This document shows, one piece after another, positions 39,163-49,384 of a stretch of DNA of 64,000 bases; position 1 is the first letter of the stretch, and each line of letters starts with the position of its first letter. Below the pieces are notes generated by a model. That model was given only the letters and a program-made list of their open reading frames with translations, was not told the origin of the DNA and made no database searches. This DNA is from Turritopsis dohrnii (lineage: Eukaryota; Cnidaria; Hydrozoa; Anthoathecata; Oceaniidae): positions 682,001-746,000 of the forward strand of contig BQMF02000054.1 in the NCBI GenBank assembly GCA_027922465.2. Reading direction: 5' to 3'. A program made the translations under genes and the position numbers.

Positions 39163-41403
39163 ATGGTTTCTATATGTAATCTATGTAATGGAGAATTTAA
39201 AAATCCCACTGGACTGAAGATTCACTTAACACGTGTTCACAAAAACTATGTTGCAATAGATAGAGTTATTAACGAGACATTTGAAGCAACAAACTTGACA
39301 AAACTTAATGAACAAATAGAAACTACCGCGATTGTTGACATTGACGAGGTATCCATAGAACTAGAAACCGAATCCCGAATACCGAATCTTCCGGAGTATA
39401 CAGAAGTACAACGCTACCCGACATCATCATGTTATGGTCTCGAAGGGAGAGAGTTCGTGAAAATTATCTGTGATACATACGAGGAAATTATAAGATGGAG
39501 AAAGAACTTATTCAAACTTCCCACGGGAAAAGCATCCAAGGAATTTATTAATGAACTGACGAAATGGTTAGACCATTTCAACCGGGGAAGCGAGTTTCAA
39601 GGAATAGCACTCAAAGTATACATGATCTTACCCATCCTTATACTCCAGAAACCGAGCAAAACAAGCAAGGCAAAGGACCACTGTAAGAAGGTCGAAGACA
39701 GAATGAAAATCTGGAAAGAAGGCCAGATCATTGACCTAGTCCGGGAATGCCGAACCATCCAAGCCAGACTGATTTCAAACACCCGGAGAACCAAGGACGA
39801 TCGTGCAAAAGTGTTTTCGAGACTCATCTTTCAAGGAAAGATAAAAGCCGCTTTAAAAATGCTTTCTGATGAGGATGCTGGTATAATTACCGTAGATGCA
39901 GATGTCCTAAAAGAGCTTCAAAATAAACATCCCGCAGCAGCCCATATTGAAGACGAAACTCTGCTATCTGGACCAATAGACAGCGTACTACCATCTTTTT
40001 ATGATGATATCGACGAAACAATGATCCACAAGGCGGCTAGTCTCACTAAAGGCGCTGGTGGCCCCTCTCAGTTAGATGCTGAACAATATCGCCATATTTT
40101 AACAGGAGTGAAGTACAAACGCGAGAATAAAGAACTCCGTACGCAAATAGCCACCTTAGCGAGAAAAATTGCTACTCAAGTTATTGATCCTGCCACCCTT
40201 GACGCGTTTGTTTCATGCCGACTCATTCCATTGAATAAAAATCCCGGTATTCGACCGATTGGGATTGGAGAAGTTCTGAGGAGAATAGTCGGAAAATGCA
40301 TCAACTGGGTTCTAAAAACTGAAATACAGCAAGCAGCAGGCCCATTGCAAACTGCAACTGGTATACAAGGTGGGGCTGAAGCCGCAATCCACTCTATGAG
40401 GAAGATATTCGAGGACGAAAACTCCGATGCTGTAGTTCTCGTAGACGCTAGTAATGCCTTTAATTCATTAAATAGAATGGTGGCATTGCACAATATTCGC
40501 ATCATATGCCCAGCCTTTTCCACCATACTCATTAACACCTACAGAAAGCCAGTGAGAATGATTGTACTCGGTGGTGGAGAAATCTCATCTGTTGAAGGAA
40601 CTACCCAGGGCGATAACCTGGCAATGCCATTCTACGCTCTGGGAACAAGCACGCTGCTGAGAGCACTTAAAAACGATGTACCCTCAGTGAACCAAGTGAG
40701 TCTGGCAGATGATATTACTGGTGCTGGGAAGCTACTTGAACTTAGAAAATGGTGGGATAAAATGGTTGCAGAAGGGCGCAAAGTTGGGTATTATGTAAAT
40801 GCTTCTAAAAGCTGGCTAATACTAAAAGAAAGAACTCTGCTTCAACAAGCTGAGAGAATTTTCATCGGGACAGGTGTAAAATTTACCTGCGAGGGAAAAA
40901 GACATCTTGGTGCTGCTCTCGGCAGTGACAACTTTAAAGCACAATACGTAAATGAGAAAGTAAGAGCTTGGTGTGACGAGATTGATCGACTCACCGAATA
41001 TGCACGATCACAGCCACATGCTGCATATGCTGCTTTTGTACATGGCATGCTTCACAAATTTACATTCTTCATGCGAACAATCAAGAAAATGAATGAATTT
41101 CTTCAACCACTAGACGAAAAAATCACATCTGAATTTCTTCCAGCCGTTCTTCAGAATTTTGTCACAGTACAGGAACGTGACCTATATTCACTTCCCATCC
41201 AACGAGGAGGACTCGGGATACCTATTCTATCCGATGTTTCTGAAAACCAGTATCACGGCTCTTTGAAAGTCACAGCACCACTCGTAGCCGTGATGATTCT
41301 GCAAGGCGAAGACATACCTGACAATAGCGTGGTAAGAACACTGAAATCCGAAATAGCTAAAGAGCGAGTTGATTATGTCAATGAAAAAGAGAAAGAGTCT
41401 TGA
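39163..41403 (+). CDS. LINE ORF, part 1: zinc finger and reverse transcriptase
   Basis: 746 residues. The N-terminus has a C2H2 finger (CNLCNGEFKNPTGLKIHLTR, then VH), typical of R2/NeSL-like elements, which use it for target binding. Reverse transcriptase motifs follow: RLIPLNKNPGIRPIGIGEVL, VVLVDASNAFNSLNR, EGTTQGDNLAMPFYA and SLADDITGAG, the last being this group's LADD form of the catalytic YADD box. The final residues (VNEKEKES) are out of frame with the family. The protein should continue as SLDQRTLKAVNDAREPGASN in the +1 frame at about 41,395, within an AAAAAGAGAAAGAG tract. That may be a mutation, or slippage at that tract. Confidence 0.85.
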   Translation: MVSICNLCNGEFKNPTGLKIHLTRVHKNYVAIDRVINETFEATNLTKLNEQIETTAIVDIDEVSIELETESRIPNLPEYTEVQRYPTSSCYGLEGREFVKIICDTYEEIIRWRKNLFKLPTGKASKEFINELTKWLDHFNRGSEFQGIALKVYMILPILILQKPSKTSKAKDHCKKVEDRMKIWKEGQIIDLVRECRTIQARLISNTRRTKDDRAKVFSRLIFQGKIKAALKMLSDEDAGIITVDADVLKELQNKHPAAAHIEDETLLSGPIDSVLPSFYDDIDETMIHKAASLTKGAGGPSQLDAEQYRHILTGVKYKRENKELRTQIATLARKIATQVIDPATLDAFVSCRLIPLNKNPGIRPIGIGEVLRRIVGKCINWVLKTEIQQAAGPLQTATGIQGGAEAAIHSMRKIFEDENSDAVVLVDASNAFNSLNRMVALHNIRIICPAFSTILINTYRKPVRMIVLGGGEISSVEGTTQGDNLAMPFYALGTSTLLRALKNDVPSVNQVSLADDITGAGKLLELRKWWDKMVAEGRKVGYYVNASKSWLILKERTLLQQAERIFIGTGVKFTCEGKRHLGAALGSDNFKAQYVNEKVRAWCDEIDRLTEYARSQPHAAYAAFVHGMLHKFTFFMRTIKKMNEFLQPLDEKITSEFLPAVLQNFVTVQERDLYSLPIQRGGLGIPILSDVSENQYHGSLKVTAPLVAVMILQGEDIPDNSVVRTLKSEIAKERVDYVNEKEKES

Positions 41404-42199
41404 TCAACGGACATTGAAAGCCGTTAACGATGCAAGAGAGCCAGGCGCGTCAAACTGGCTTTCGGCTCTTCCGTTAGAAGAATATGGCTTTGTCCTGAAC
41501 AAATCCGAGTTCAGGGATGCCATTGCTTTACGGTATGGACAAGAACTGAAAGGCCTATCTTCGAAATGTCCCTGTGATCAACCATATAGTGTAACGCATG
41601 CCTTGAACTGCAAAACTGGAGGATTTGTCACAATACGACACAATAATGTCCGAGATTTTGAATCTCAATTGCTAAAAATCATTTGCAATGACGTAGAAAC
41701 CGAGCCTCAACTCCAGCCCATTGACGGTGAAACTGTGGAAGGACTGACAGGAGATAACGCGAAACCAGACGTACGTGCAAGAGGATTCTGGCGGGATGGT
41801 CAGAATGCCTTTTTTGACGTTAGAATTACGAACACTAACGCTAGCAGTCAAGCACATATGACCACAGAGAAGATATTCAGAAAACACGAAGCAGAGAAGA
41901 AGAGGCAATACAATCGAAGGATCATGAACATTGAGCACGGCTCTTTTACTCCATTAGTTTACTCGGTTAACGGGGGTATGGCCAAAGAGTGTTCGATGTT
42001 TCACAAACACCTTGCAGAAAGAATTGCTAGTAAAACAGGATGCCGATATGCAAAAGTCCTCTCCTTCATCAAATGCAAGCTCTCGTTCCTGATTCTGCGC
42101 TCCTCCCTTATGTGTGTTAGAGGCAGTCGTTCCATTACCAAACATACGGGCAAGAATGTCGAGGAATTTGATATTGTTCATGATAGCGTGCTGTCATGA
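41369..42199 (+). CDS. LINE ORF, part 2: CCHC finger and restriction-like endonuclease
   Basis: It overlaps part 1 by 35 bases in the +1 frame. It starts at a codon in the slippery tract rather than at a likely true initiator. CPCDQPYSVTHALNC is the C-x-C...H-x4-C finger that precedes the endonuclease in R2-group LINEs. KPDVRARGFW and NAFFDVRI supply the PD...D core of a PD-(D/E)XK nuclease, which nicks the target for target-primed reverse transcription. The C-terminus reads LRSSLMCVRGSR as in related animal elements. Apart from the frame break both parts look intact. Confidence 0.8.
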   Translation: MIMSMKKRKSLDQRTLKAVNDAREPGASNWLSALPLEEYGFVLNKSEFRDAIALRYGQELKGLSSKCPCDQPYSVTHALNCKTGGFVTIRHNNVRDFESQLLKIICNDVETEPQLQPIDGETVEGLTGDNAKPDVRARGFWRDGQNAFFDVRITNTNASSQAHMTTEKIFRKHEAEKKRQYNRRIMNIEHGSFTPLVYSVNGGMAKECSMFHKHLAERIASKTGCRYAKVLSFIKCKLSFLILRSSLMCVRGSRSITKHTGKNVEEFDIVHDSVLS

Positions 42200-42615
42200 T
42201 TTTAATTTACTCTAGAATGTTGTACATACCTAATGTCGCTATTATTTATATGTATATATGCATCTTAAATTTTTATGAAATACATGCTTTTAAGACTATC
42301 ATTAAGTTATAAAGTAATGAAATCAGTGGAACAATGAATTGCATAAAAACGAGGTTAGATATGAAACTCGGCCACAATTCAGTGTTTGAACTGAAATTCG
42401 GGAAAGGTCTATTGTAACGTAAAATCTTTGTTTGAGAATCTGTAAAATAACTGCTATTATCAGACGAAAAAGGGTGCGAACAGTTACTACATAAGTACAT
42501 ATAAACAACAAAATGTAATTATCAGAGTAAAAAACCATAGTTCAATCTGATAAAAAAATTTGACAAGTTGACAAAAATTCCCATGAATGACTTCAAACAA
42601 GTGACTTTGAAGTGG

Positions 42616-42858
42616 TTATATTTTGATGGTAAGCTTCCTGCCACAGTATTCTTCCTTTAATGGCGGTTTGAGTTCTCTAATAAATAATGCTTCAATTGTA
42701 AATAGATGTCTCTTGTTCCCCTTATCAATTACTTTGACATCTTCATATATGTTGGTATGTTTGAAACACAGTTCCTGAGAAATGGATGTAGTGCGATTGC
42801 TCTCTTTGTGCTCTCTGAACCGAGTAAGCAATAATGCCGGCGTGTTTGCAGGTGCCAT
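42616..42858 (-). pseudogene. Penelope-like element remnant, GIY-YIG C-terminus
   Basis: The 80-residue minus-strand frame has TRFREHKESNRTTSIS, VKVIDKGNKRHLFTIEALFI and RELKPPLKEEY. This is the pattern after the GIY-YIG box in Penelope-like or related reverse transcriptases (variants of 'KEALFIKWLNPTLN'). The GIY-YIG box itself and all upstream reverse transcriptase are gone. The spacer 42,308-42,615 before it is featureless. Confidence 0.55.
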
Positions 42859-44773
42859 GACCTGAACATGTAATTATACACGTCATTATGATTAGCCTTA
42901 AGCGTACTAATTTTCGCGTGCGCAATTATTCGCGAGATTAAAAATACATGCGAAATATCAGGTTTGAGCAGATACGCGAAAATCGATAAAATTGAAATGC
43001 AATTTTTTTGGACTAGCGAAAATAAATCCACATGAAAATTAGAGTACGCTTAAAGTGAATATGAGTGTGTTGTTATCGATGCAAAATGAAGTGATCATGA
43101 CAAAACTGAACAAAACTAAACATATTTTTATTCGCTTGAGTTTCTTGTATCATTTCTTAAGGCCCTAGTTAGACGGTAAATGCTAAACTATTATTCCGTA
43201 AGCTATTCAAAAATTATTCAAAGAACGAAAAAAGTAGTTTAATTTAGCTTCGAATAAAATCAAATCGTTTTGATTTTATTCCGAATAATAATATAGCGAA
43301 GTTCAAAGAATGCCGACATTTAAATAATCGAACACATGTGTTGCACAAACCCAACACTCGAACGCTGTGTTGCACAGCTAAATGTAAATGCGACGGTTGT
43401 AGAACAAACTTTTCCCTTAAACGCCAGATGATTGCCCCTTAATAAATTGGCCCCCAGAGCATGAAAAATTGCCAGTTCAATCTTAATTCTTGTAGAGTCA
43501 TTGTGCTCCATTGTCACGCTCTCTTTATTAAAATTTCTTCAACTACTTCTTCCATCATGTTTAATGACGACAGGGCCTTTTTTCCCATGCCTTTATCATA
43601 TTGAGTCTATCGAGTGAGGAGACCACAAAGCGAACGAGGACTCTGGGAGATACCATGGACGTCATCGCCGAAATCGCTGTTCCACCGAGTACTCATCGAA
43701 AAGAGAGCAAAAATTGGAATCAATCAAACTATCGGTTGAGGAAGGGGATGATAGCGTTACTCTAAACCGCATCAGCAAACTTTCAACTACTTTTTGGACG
43801 GTTCGTGCGAACTACTTCCAAAGGATTCTTGAAAGCTACTATTCTTTGTATGAGCTTATGGAATAACTGTCTTGAAGAAACTGGTCTCACAAGAGAAGTT
43901 AAGTCAAGGATAATCGGGTGCAAAGCATAGATGAAATGTTTTGACTATTACTTTCGCTTAAAGGCTTTTGTATTCTCATGGATAAACTGTCGCAAATATT
44001 CAGCACGAAAAGATGTCAGTAGTAAGCGCATAGCCATGTTAGAAACCATTAGAAATACCTTATCGGAGAAAAAAATCGCGGAAAAGTGACCAATTTACCG
44101 ACTTTTTTTTCTCCGATAATATGCGAAACGAGGAGTCTTTTAATGCGTTCTGATCTAGCCTTGAAAGAAACCAAGAAAATCTCGTTTATTGGAGAACCGC
44201 TTTTGGAAAGAAAATAAAAAAATGCCAAAATATTCACTGCTAACATTATGTTGAATACCAAAGAACTCACCAGCCCATCTGTCCCACTAATCGTCACCAG
44301 TAAGACAATAGGATGTCTTTACTTTCTTCAGTGACCGATTCGACCAACCTTCGATTCTAGTATTCGAAAAATGTGTACACTTTTTACCCATTAAAATATT
44401 TTTTTGAATACTTAAATAATTAGAAACTATGGTTGTGTTTTAGCCAATCTAGAAAACCGAAATTTCAAAAATTTTCTTGTCCGTCCGCCCCAGCCATGTT
44501 GGAGGCGGACGGACATGGTTAGACACTAAATCATCAGCCCCACCACCTTTAATTTGCTCTGCCGCCCCTGAATGAATGAATGGACATATATTCCATAACT
44601 TAACGAATTAATTGATTAGTTTATCAGTGTAATTTCAACATAAAGCTAAACAAGATAACCTACGGGCAGAAAAATTTCTGCAAAATCTGTTGAAGCATGT
44701 TATGACATTTATGAAATTCGACAAAAAAATGTCGATCTAAGTGGGTTCGAACCAGATGGCCAGATGGCGCAAA
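42859..44773. other. Spacer, no gene assigned
   Basis: AT-rich. A strong hairpin (GTCCGTCCGCC ... GGCGGACGGAC) lies at about 44,483-44,515. Between 43,560 and 43,900 there is more GC-rich, possibly once-coding sequence, but no frame or motif is recognisable. Confidence 0.35.
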
Positions 44774-44987
44774 ACGGTAACAGCAAAAGTACTTGCCACA
44801 AGAATACTTTCTAAATTTTACTTAAAGTTCTTAAAAGTTCTTTAAACGTTATTTCTTGAAATATCTTACTGGTGGAAAACAGGCATAAACGATAATAATG
44901 TTTAAAATTACTAACTCGTGTAAATAGGGTCTAATTGTAGCACTTTAATTTATTAGACAAAAGAATTATACATGCATGAGCTGTTTA
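44774..44987. repeat. ACGGTA-repeat copy 3, left part (host of nested insertions)
   Basis: It matches 35,738-35,960 nearly base for base. It stops at the 12-bp duplication ATGAGCTGTTTA (44976-44987), resumes after the array (46026-46078), stops again at the big transposon and resumes at 57,565. This continuity dates the array and the transposon as later insertions into one older repeat. Confidence 0.8.
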
Positions 44988-45073
44988 CTGAAACCAATGT
45001 GCTATATCGATATATACATTAATTAATGATAACCGCACATAATGTACCTTTCCAATTGCAGCGCAAAGTTATC

Positions 45074-45146
45074 GGATCGAGTGGGACTCGAACCCACGAC
45101 CTCTCGCTTGCTGGGCGATTGCTCTAACCACTAAGCTACCGACCCC
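45074..45146 (-). promoter_or_regulatory. tRNA-like Pol III promoter, array unit 1
   Basis: A box TAGCTTAGTGGTTAGAGC and B box GGTTCGAGTCCC on the minus strand. The anticodon-position triplet is AGC. The acceptor stem is poor. Confidence 0.7.
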
Positions 45147-45332
45147 TTGCGATCACACTAGTTCGTAGCAGACGAGGGGAGTATGGCCGCTCAATTGAAC
45201 CTGAATGCCTACGAATCAGTGGAATCTCATTGGATAGATGCTCAGAGGTGATTCAAGTTCCAACCAACTCGTTAACTTTGATGCAACTAGGAAGGTGTAG
45301 TACATTGGGGAGAGGCATTCGCCCAACAGAGC

Positions 45333-45380
45333 CCCGGTTTCGGACATAGTCCATCCTCAGTCAGTTAACTGAAACCAATG
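45333..45380 (-). ncRNA. Predicted hammerhead ribozyme, type-III topology, junction 1
   Basis: Read on the minus strand: helix III 5' strand UUGGU with cleavage triplet GUU; helix I TCAG-TTAA-CTGA; conserved box CTGAGGA (matches CUGANGA); a single U; helix II GGAC-TAT-GTCC; then GAAA; and helix III 3' strand ACCGG (three Watson-Crick and two G-U pairs). The order of parts is that of viroid and plant-retrozyme hammerheads. Helix I is short and the U before helix II is unusual. Cleavage is predicted between 45,373 and 45,372. Confidence 0.55.
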
Positions 45381-45454
45381 TGCTATATCGATATATACAT
45401 TAATTAATGATAACCGCACATAATGTACCTTTCCAATTGCAGCGCAAAGTTATC

Positions 45455-45527
45455 GGATCGAGTGGGACTCGAACCCACGACCTCTCGCTTGCCGGGCGAT
45501 TGCTCTAACCACTAAGCTACCGACCCC
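45455..45527 (-). promoter_or_regulatory. tRNA-like Pol III promoter, array unit 2
   Basis: Same A and B boxes as unit 1; the anticodon-position triplet is GGC. Transcription would run from here through the unit towards lower coordinates and across the hammerhead at 45,380-45,333. Confidence 0.7.
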
Positions 45528-45713
45528 TTGCGATCACACTAGTTCGTAGCAGACGAGGGGAGTATGGCCGCTCAATTGAACCTGAATGCCTACGAATCAG
45601 TGGAATCTCATTGGATAGATGCTCAGAGGTGATTCAAGTTCCAACCAACTCGTTAACTTTGATGCAACTAGGAAGGTGTAGTACATTGGGGAGAGGCATT
45701 CGCCCAACAGAGC

Positions 45714-45761
45714 CCCGGTTTCGGACATAGTCCATCCTCAGTCAGTTAACTGAAACCAATG
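45714..45761 (-). ncRNA. Predicted hammerhead ribozyme, type-III topology, junction 2
   Basis: Identical in sequence to junction 1, exactly 381 bases away. Cleavage at both sites would release a unit-length RNA with ends suited to circularisation. Confidence 0.55.
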
Positions 45762-45835
45762 TGCTATATCGATATATACATTAATTAATGATAACCGCAC
45801 ATAATGTACCTTTCCAATTGCAGCGCAAAGTTATC

Positions 45836-45908
45836 GGATCGAGTGGGACTCGAACCCACGACCTCTCGCTTGCCGGGCGATTGCTCTAACCACTAAGCTA
45901 CCGACCCC
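45836..45908 (-). promoter_or_regulatory. tRNA-like Pol III promoter, array unit 3
   Basis: Same boxes and GGC triplet as unit 2. Downstream of it both hammerheads would be transcribed in one RNA. Confidence 0.7.
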
Positions 45909-46856
45909 TTGCGATCACACTAGTTCGTAGCAGACGAGGGGAGTATGGCCGCTCAATTGAACCTGAATGCCTGAATGCCTACGCTTATTTAAAACTTACT
46001 TAAATCTTCGTGGGAGTAAAATTTCATGAGCTGTTTATAACGTACGTTTTTTTTATAAGAGCTTATGTAGAAAAAAAAACTCGTTTCTTCGAAAAACACA
46101 TGTATATATGTAGACAGGCAGCTGATGGCCAAAAAATGTTGGAAATGTCTGGGACAAACCCGATTTACTGTAAGACCATCATTTTCATCCTTGGAAACAA
46201 GAATCTGAAACCCGATTTTCGAAATTTTCTTTAAGGCGGATTTTAGCGTCACTCCATAGGACGAAAAAATTTTTACTCAAAATTTAAGATTGTTATATAT
46301 CAATCGATAGATTTTTTGATACTGATTAAACTTTCATAAAAAAACATTAAAGTCAAAATTTATGTATCAAAAGTATCAAGCTCCAAAGTTTGAATATTGA
46401 CGTCATCAAACCATTAGTATAATCGCTTACCGCACAACATAATTGGAAGTTTTCAATGAAAACGCTTATTTAAAACTTACTTAAATCTTCGTGGGAGTAA
46501 AATTTCATGGATACTATGTAAAGAATGGGCTTTTTATGCATTGTTTACGAAGTATTCTAGTGAAAAATCCTTGAAATTGCTAAGTTTTTCCAAATAATAA
46601 TATATCGTTATAGAAAGAATATCTTGAAAATTTCAAAAACCACGGAAACCGTAAACGCAGAAATCATAATTTACAAGCTTTCAAAGTTGCTGTTAAGATA
46701 TCATTTTTCAGGAAAAAATTGTAAATTGTCAAAATATTTAAGATTACAACACTGCGCGTTAAGGGTCTGAATACGGCACGGAATTTTTGGATATTTTTCG
46801 CGCAGTGCAAGTTGTAGATCTAAAAAAATAAACACATAACTGAAAACAATCATGCT

Positions 46857-47585
46857 TTAGTCAATCTCGTCATCGCTATCACTATCATTCTCATCGCCAG
46901 AGCTTTCGTAATTCGCTTCCTCATCGTCATCTTCATCATCAATTCCGTCCTTTTGGTTTACACAATCTTTGCATGACCAAAGATCAGTGCAAGGTAACCC
47001 ATGAACAGGCGAGGGTGAGGCATCCTTTTTTGCAATTAAAAGTTATTGTATGTAAAAATTGCTCAGGGGCTGGAGGTAGTAACATCCATCGAATTTCAAG
47101 ATTGCCATCCTCATCAAGTAACCATCCATAGCCATCTTGGGGATCGGGTACGTCTGGAAAGCTTTCCAACGAGCCTTTCACCACAGCATTAACATACGCA
47201 ACCCTTTTGCAATGTTATAAAAGAACATCTTTTGTCGGAGGGAGCTTCTGTGGCTCGGAGGCTTTCTCACTGCTGCAGAATTTATAATATCTGGCCTCGT
47301 TAACATCGGAGCACTGTTTGGCACCTTATAGATCGCATACAAACTTTTCGATGCTGTTAAAGGACCCCAAATCGAAGATAAAGGATTTACCCAAACGCAT
47401 TCAAATACTCATCTTACTTGAGCATTGTCTTATACGCCTTAACCTTGCCTAAACCATGAAAGGCACTCGTGTAATCGTTTCCTGTAAAGTCGTGCATAAA
47501 GGAAAGGGCCTTGCAACAGTCAACTCCACGTTCTCTAGAAATTTTTGTCTAAATGTCTAAAACTAGTCGTTTGTTGCCTGCAACA
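46857..47585 (-). pseudogene. Decayed XPG-transposon C-terminus, left arm
   Basis: From about 47,530 down the minus strand: DCCKALSFMHDFTGNDY and SAFHGLGKVKAYK, then CSDVNEARYYKFCSSEKAS, LESFPDVPDPQDGYGWLLDE, LPPAPEQFL, CKKGCLTLACS, LPCTDLWSCKDCVNQ and an acidic tail ending in TAA at 46857-46859. FTGNDYTSAF corresponds to FTGCDYTASF in the 1,218-residue protein, so the two are related families. Stops and shifts occur throughout. Confidence 0.7.
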
Positions 47586-47688
47586 AACATTTGTGCATGT
47601 TGTTAATTAAGCCATTGAACAGTTTTACCCAGATGGAAATGAAGAAAGAGATTGGAAACAAAACTACGAGACAAATTTACAAAATTAC

Positions 47689-47889
47689 ATGGAACGAACA
47701 GGGTTTTACACCTCAAAAAGTGTTTTTACACTAATCACAGGTGATGATGATAGGTGCAATGCAAATGTTATTAGTGACATTTCCAGTGATTCTGATGCTG
47801 ACGATCTAATGGATGGTGTAAGTGATGACTTGATAAACTCAACACCAAACATTTGGAAAAAAGGAAAACTGATAATCAACCAGAATTGA
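47689..47889 (+). pseudogene. Acidic unassigned frame in left arm (twin at 49,135-49,279 minus)
   Basis: It starts MERTGFYTSKSVF and is rich in Asp and Ser (VISDISSDSDADDLMD). The first 48 residues recur in the right arm on the other strand; after the arm ends, the two continuations differ. It could be the start of a second transposon gene. No domain is recognised. Confidence 0.35.
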
Positions 47890-49134
47890 TCGAATTTTCT
47901 GAAACCGTTCTGCAATTTGATAATTTCCATAGGTTCAAGCCTGAGACATTTCGTGAAGGCATAGAAATGCATATTGCTTTATTAACTACCATTGAAAAGT
48001 ATTCATGGCTTTTCAATTAGAATAAAGTCTATTTCGTTAAGTCAGATCAATTTTCCTATACCTTTCGGTCAAAAGTATAACTCACAGTCAGACTTTTCTG
48101 TAGTTCTAACTTCAAACATTCGAATGTTCGAAAAATGTTTATATAACTGAAGATTAAAGTTTATTTATATGGTATTTAAATGGCGTCAAAAGGAGGTAAA
48201 TGAGGTATTGAAAAATACAAGATTTGAAAACTGATCTAATGCTACGAGAACCAACCATGCGTTTGATTTCACCTTTCACAGTTTTAAAGGATATTTCTGA
48301 TTGACACTATCTATTTCTGACACAGGTTTCATTATGGAATACATTGCTCTTGGCATAAGAGAAGCGCGCAGAATAGTCGATGATAGCGAGCACTGTAATG
48401 CCACACAAGAGCGCGCACTAAAAGGGAAGCGCGCAGTGTTTCTTGAAGTGCGCGCAGTTCGATCCTCCTGGGCCATCGTACATTGATGGGAAGAAATACC
48501 CCGTGGGGTTGCTTTCCGCATCCCACTCGGCATCTTCCAAAAATATTTCCCGCCAAGATGATGTTTTCGTATATTTATAATGATATTTTGCTTTTTATTT
48601 GAAATTTTGCTATACGGGAACTGCTATACGGGGTAATACGGGGTAAAAGTTTTATTTTTTCACACTTTTATTGAAAAGAGGCAAATGAATTCAGTCTGAC
48701 TTTTTAAATATCATTTTATTTCAAACGTTAGTTAGTTATATGTAAATCAATTTTAAAAGAATTGCGTAGAATTAAGTGTATTTTTTTGTTTATTACCCCC
48801 GTCTTTAAATACTGTAGAAGGAAATGTTTTGAAATTCGAATTCGAAAATAAAAGCTTCTATGATGTAAAGATGGTGTACATGAAGTGAGGAATGACGAGT
48901 AAAACTTGACATTGCTTTTTTGTTATATTTTGATCCTTAAAGAAAATTTGGATAATCGGGTTTTGGTTTTGGTTTATATTAAGTAGATGGCTCATGAATT
49001 TTGTATTTTCAAATTGTCCCTAGAGTTTGCATTGTTTCCATTTTTTTTGGTCATCAGCTGCCTGTCTAATATTTTTGGAAGATGCCGAGTGGGATGCGGA
49101 AAGCAACCCCACGGGGTATTTCTTCCCATCAATG
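47890..49134. other. Unique loop of the 4.1 kb element
   Basis: No gene. At 48,365-48,460 GCGCGC-rich words repeat (AAGCGCGCAG, GAGCGCGCAC). At about 49,043-49,065 there is a lone copy of the big transposon's terminus, CATCAGCTGCCTGTCTA, with no partner. This suggests a third related element contributed the loop. Confidence 0.5.
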
Positions 49135-49384
49135 TCAAGTCATCACTTACACCATCCATTAGATCGTCAGCATCAGAATCACTGGAAATGTCACTAATAA
49201 CATTTGCATTGCACCTATCATCATCACCTGTGATTAGTGTAAAAACACTTTTTGAGGTGTAAAACCCTGTTCGTTCCATGTAATTTTGTAAATTTGTCTC
49301 GTAGTTTTGTTTCCAATCTCTTTCTTCATTTCCATCTGGGTAAAACTGTTCAATGGCTTAATTAACAACATGCACAAATGTTTG

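Larger units (their letters stand above)
38965..42292 (+). mobile_element. Full-length LINE with restriction-like endonuclease
   Basis: A 3.3 kb insertion bounded by a perfect 15-bp target duplication, AGACTATCATTAAGT, at 38950-38964 and 42293-42307. It carries one long coding region in two overlapping frames (zinc finger, reverse transcriptase, CCHC and restriction-like endonuclease). The intact duplication and single frame break suggest a recent insertion. There is no poly(A) tail; the 3' end is ATGCTTTTA. Confidence 0.85.
44988..46025 (-). repeat. Tandem array of 381-bp hammerhead/tRNA-like units
   Basis: About 2.6 direct copies with an exact 381-base period (the word AAACCAATG recurs at 44991, 45372 and 45753). 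Each unit holds an antisense tRNA-like Pol III promoter. Two unit junctions carry a complete hammerhead fold on the minus strand. The array is bounded by the 12-bp duplication ATGAGCTGTTTA (44976-44987 and 46026-46037). The third unit ends early at about 45,972. A 47-base piece identical to 46,462-46,509 of the neighbouring inverted-repeat element fills the gap before the right duplication. Confidence 0.9.
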
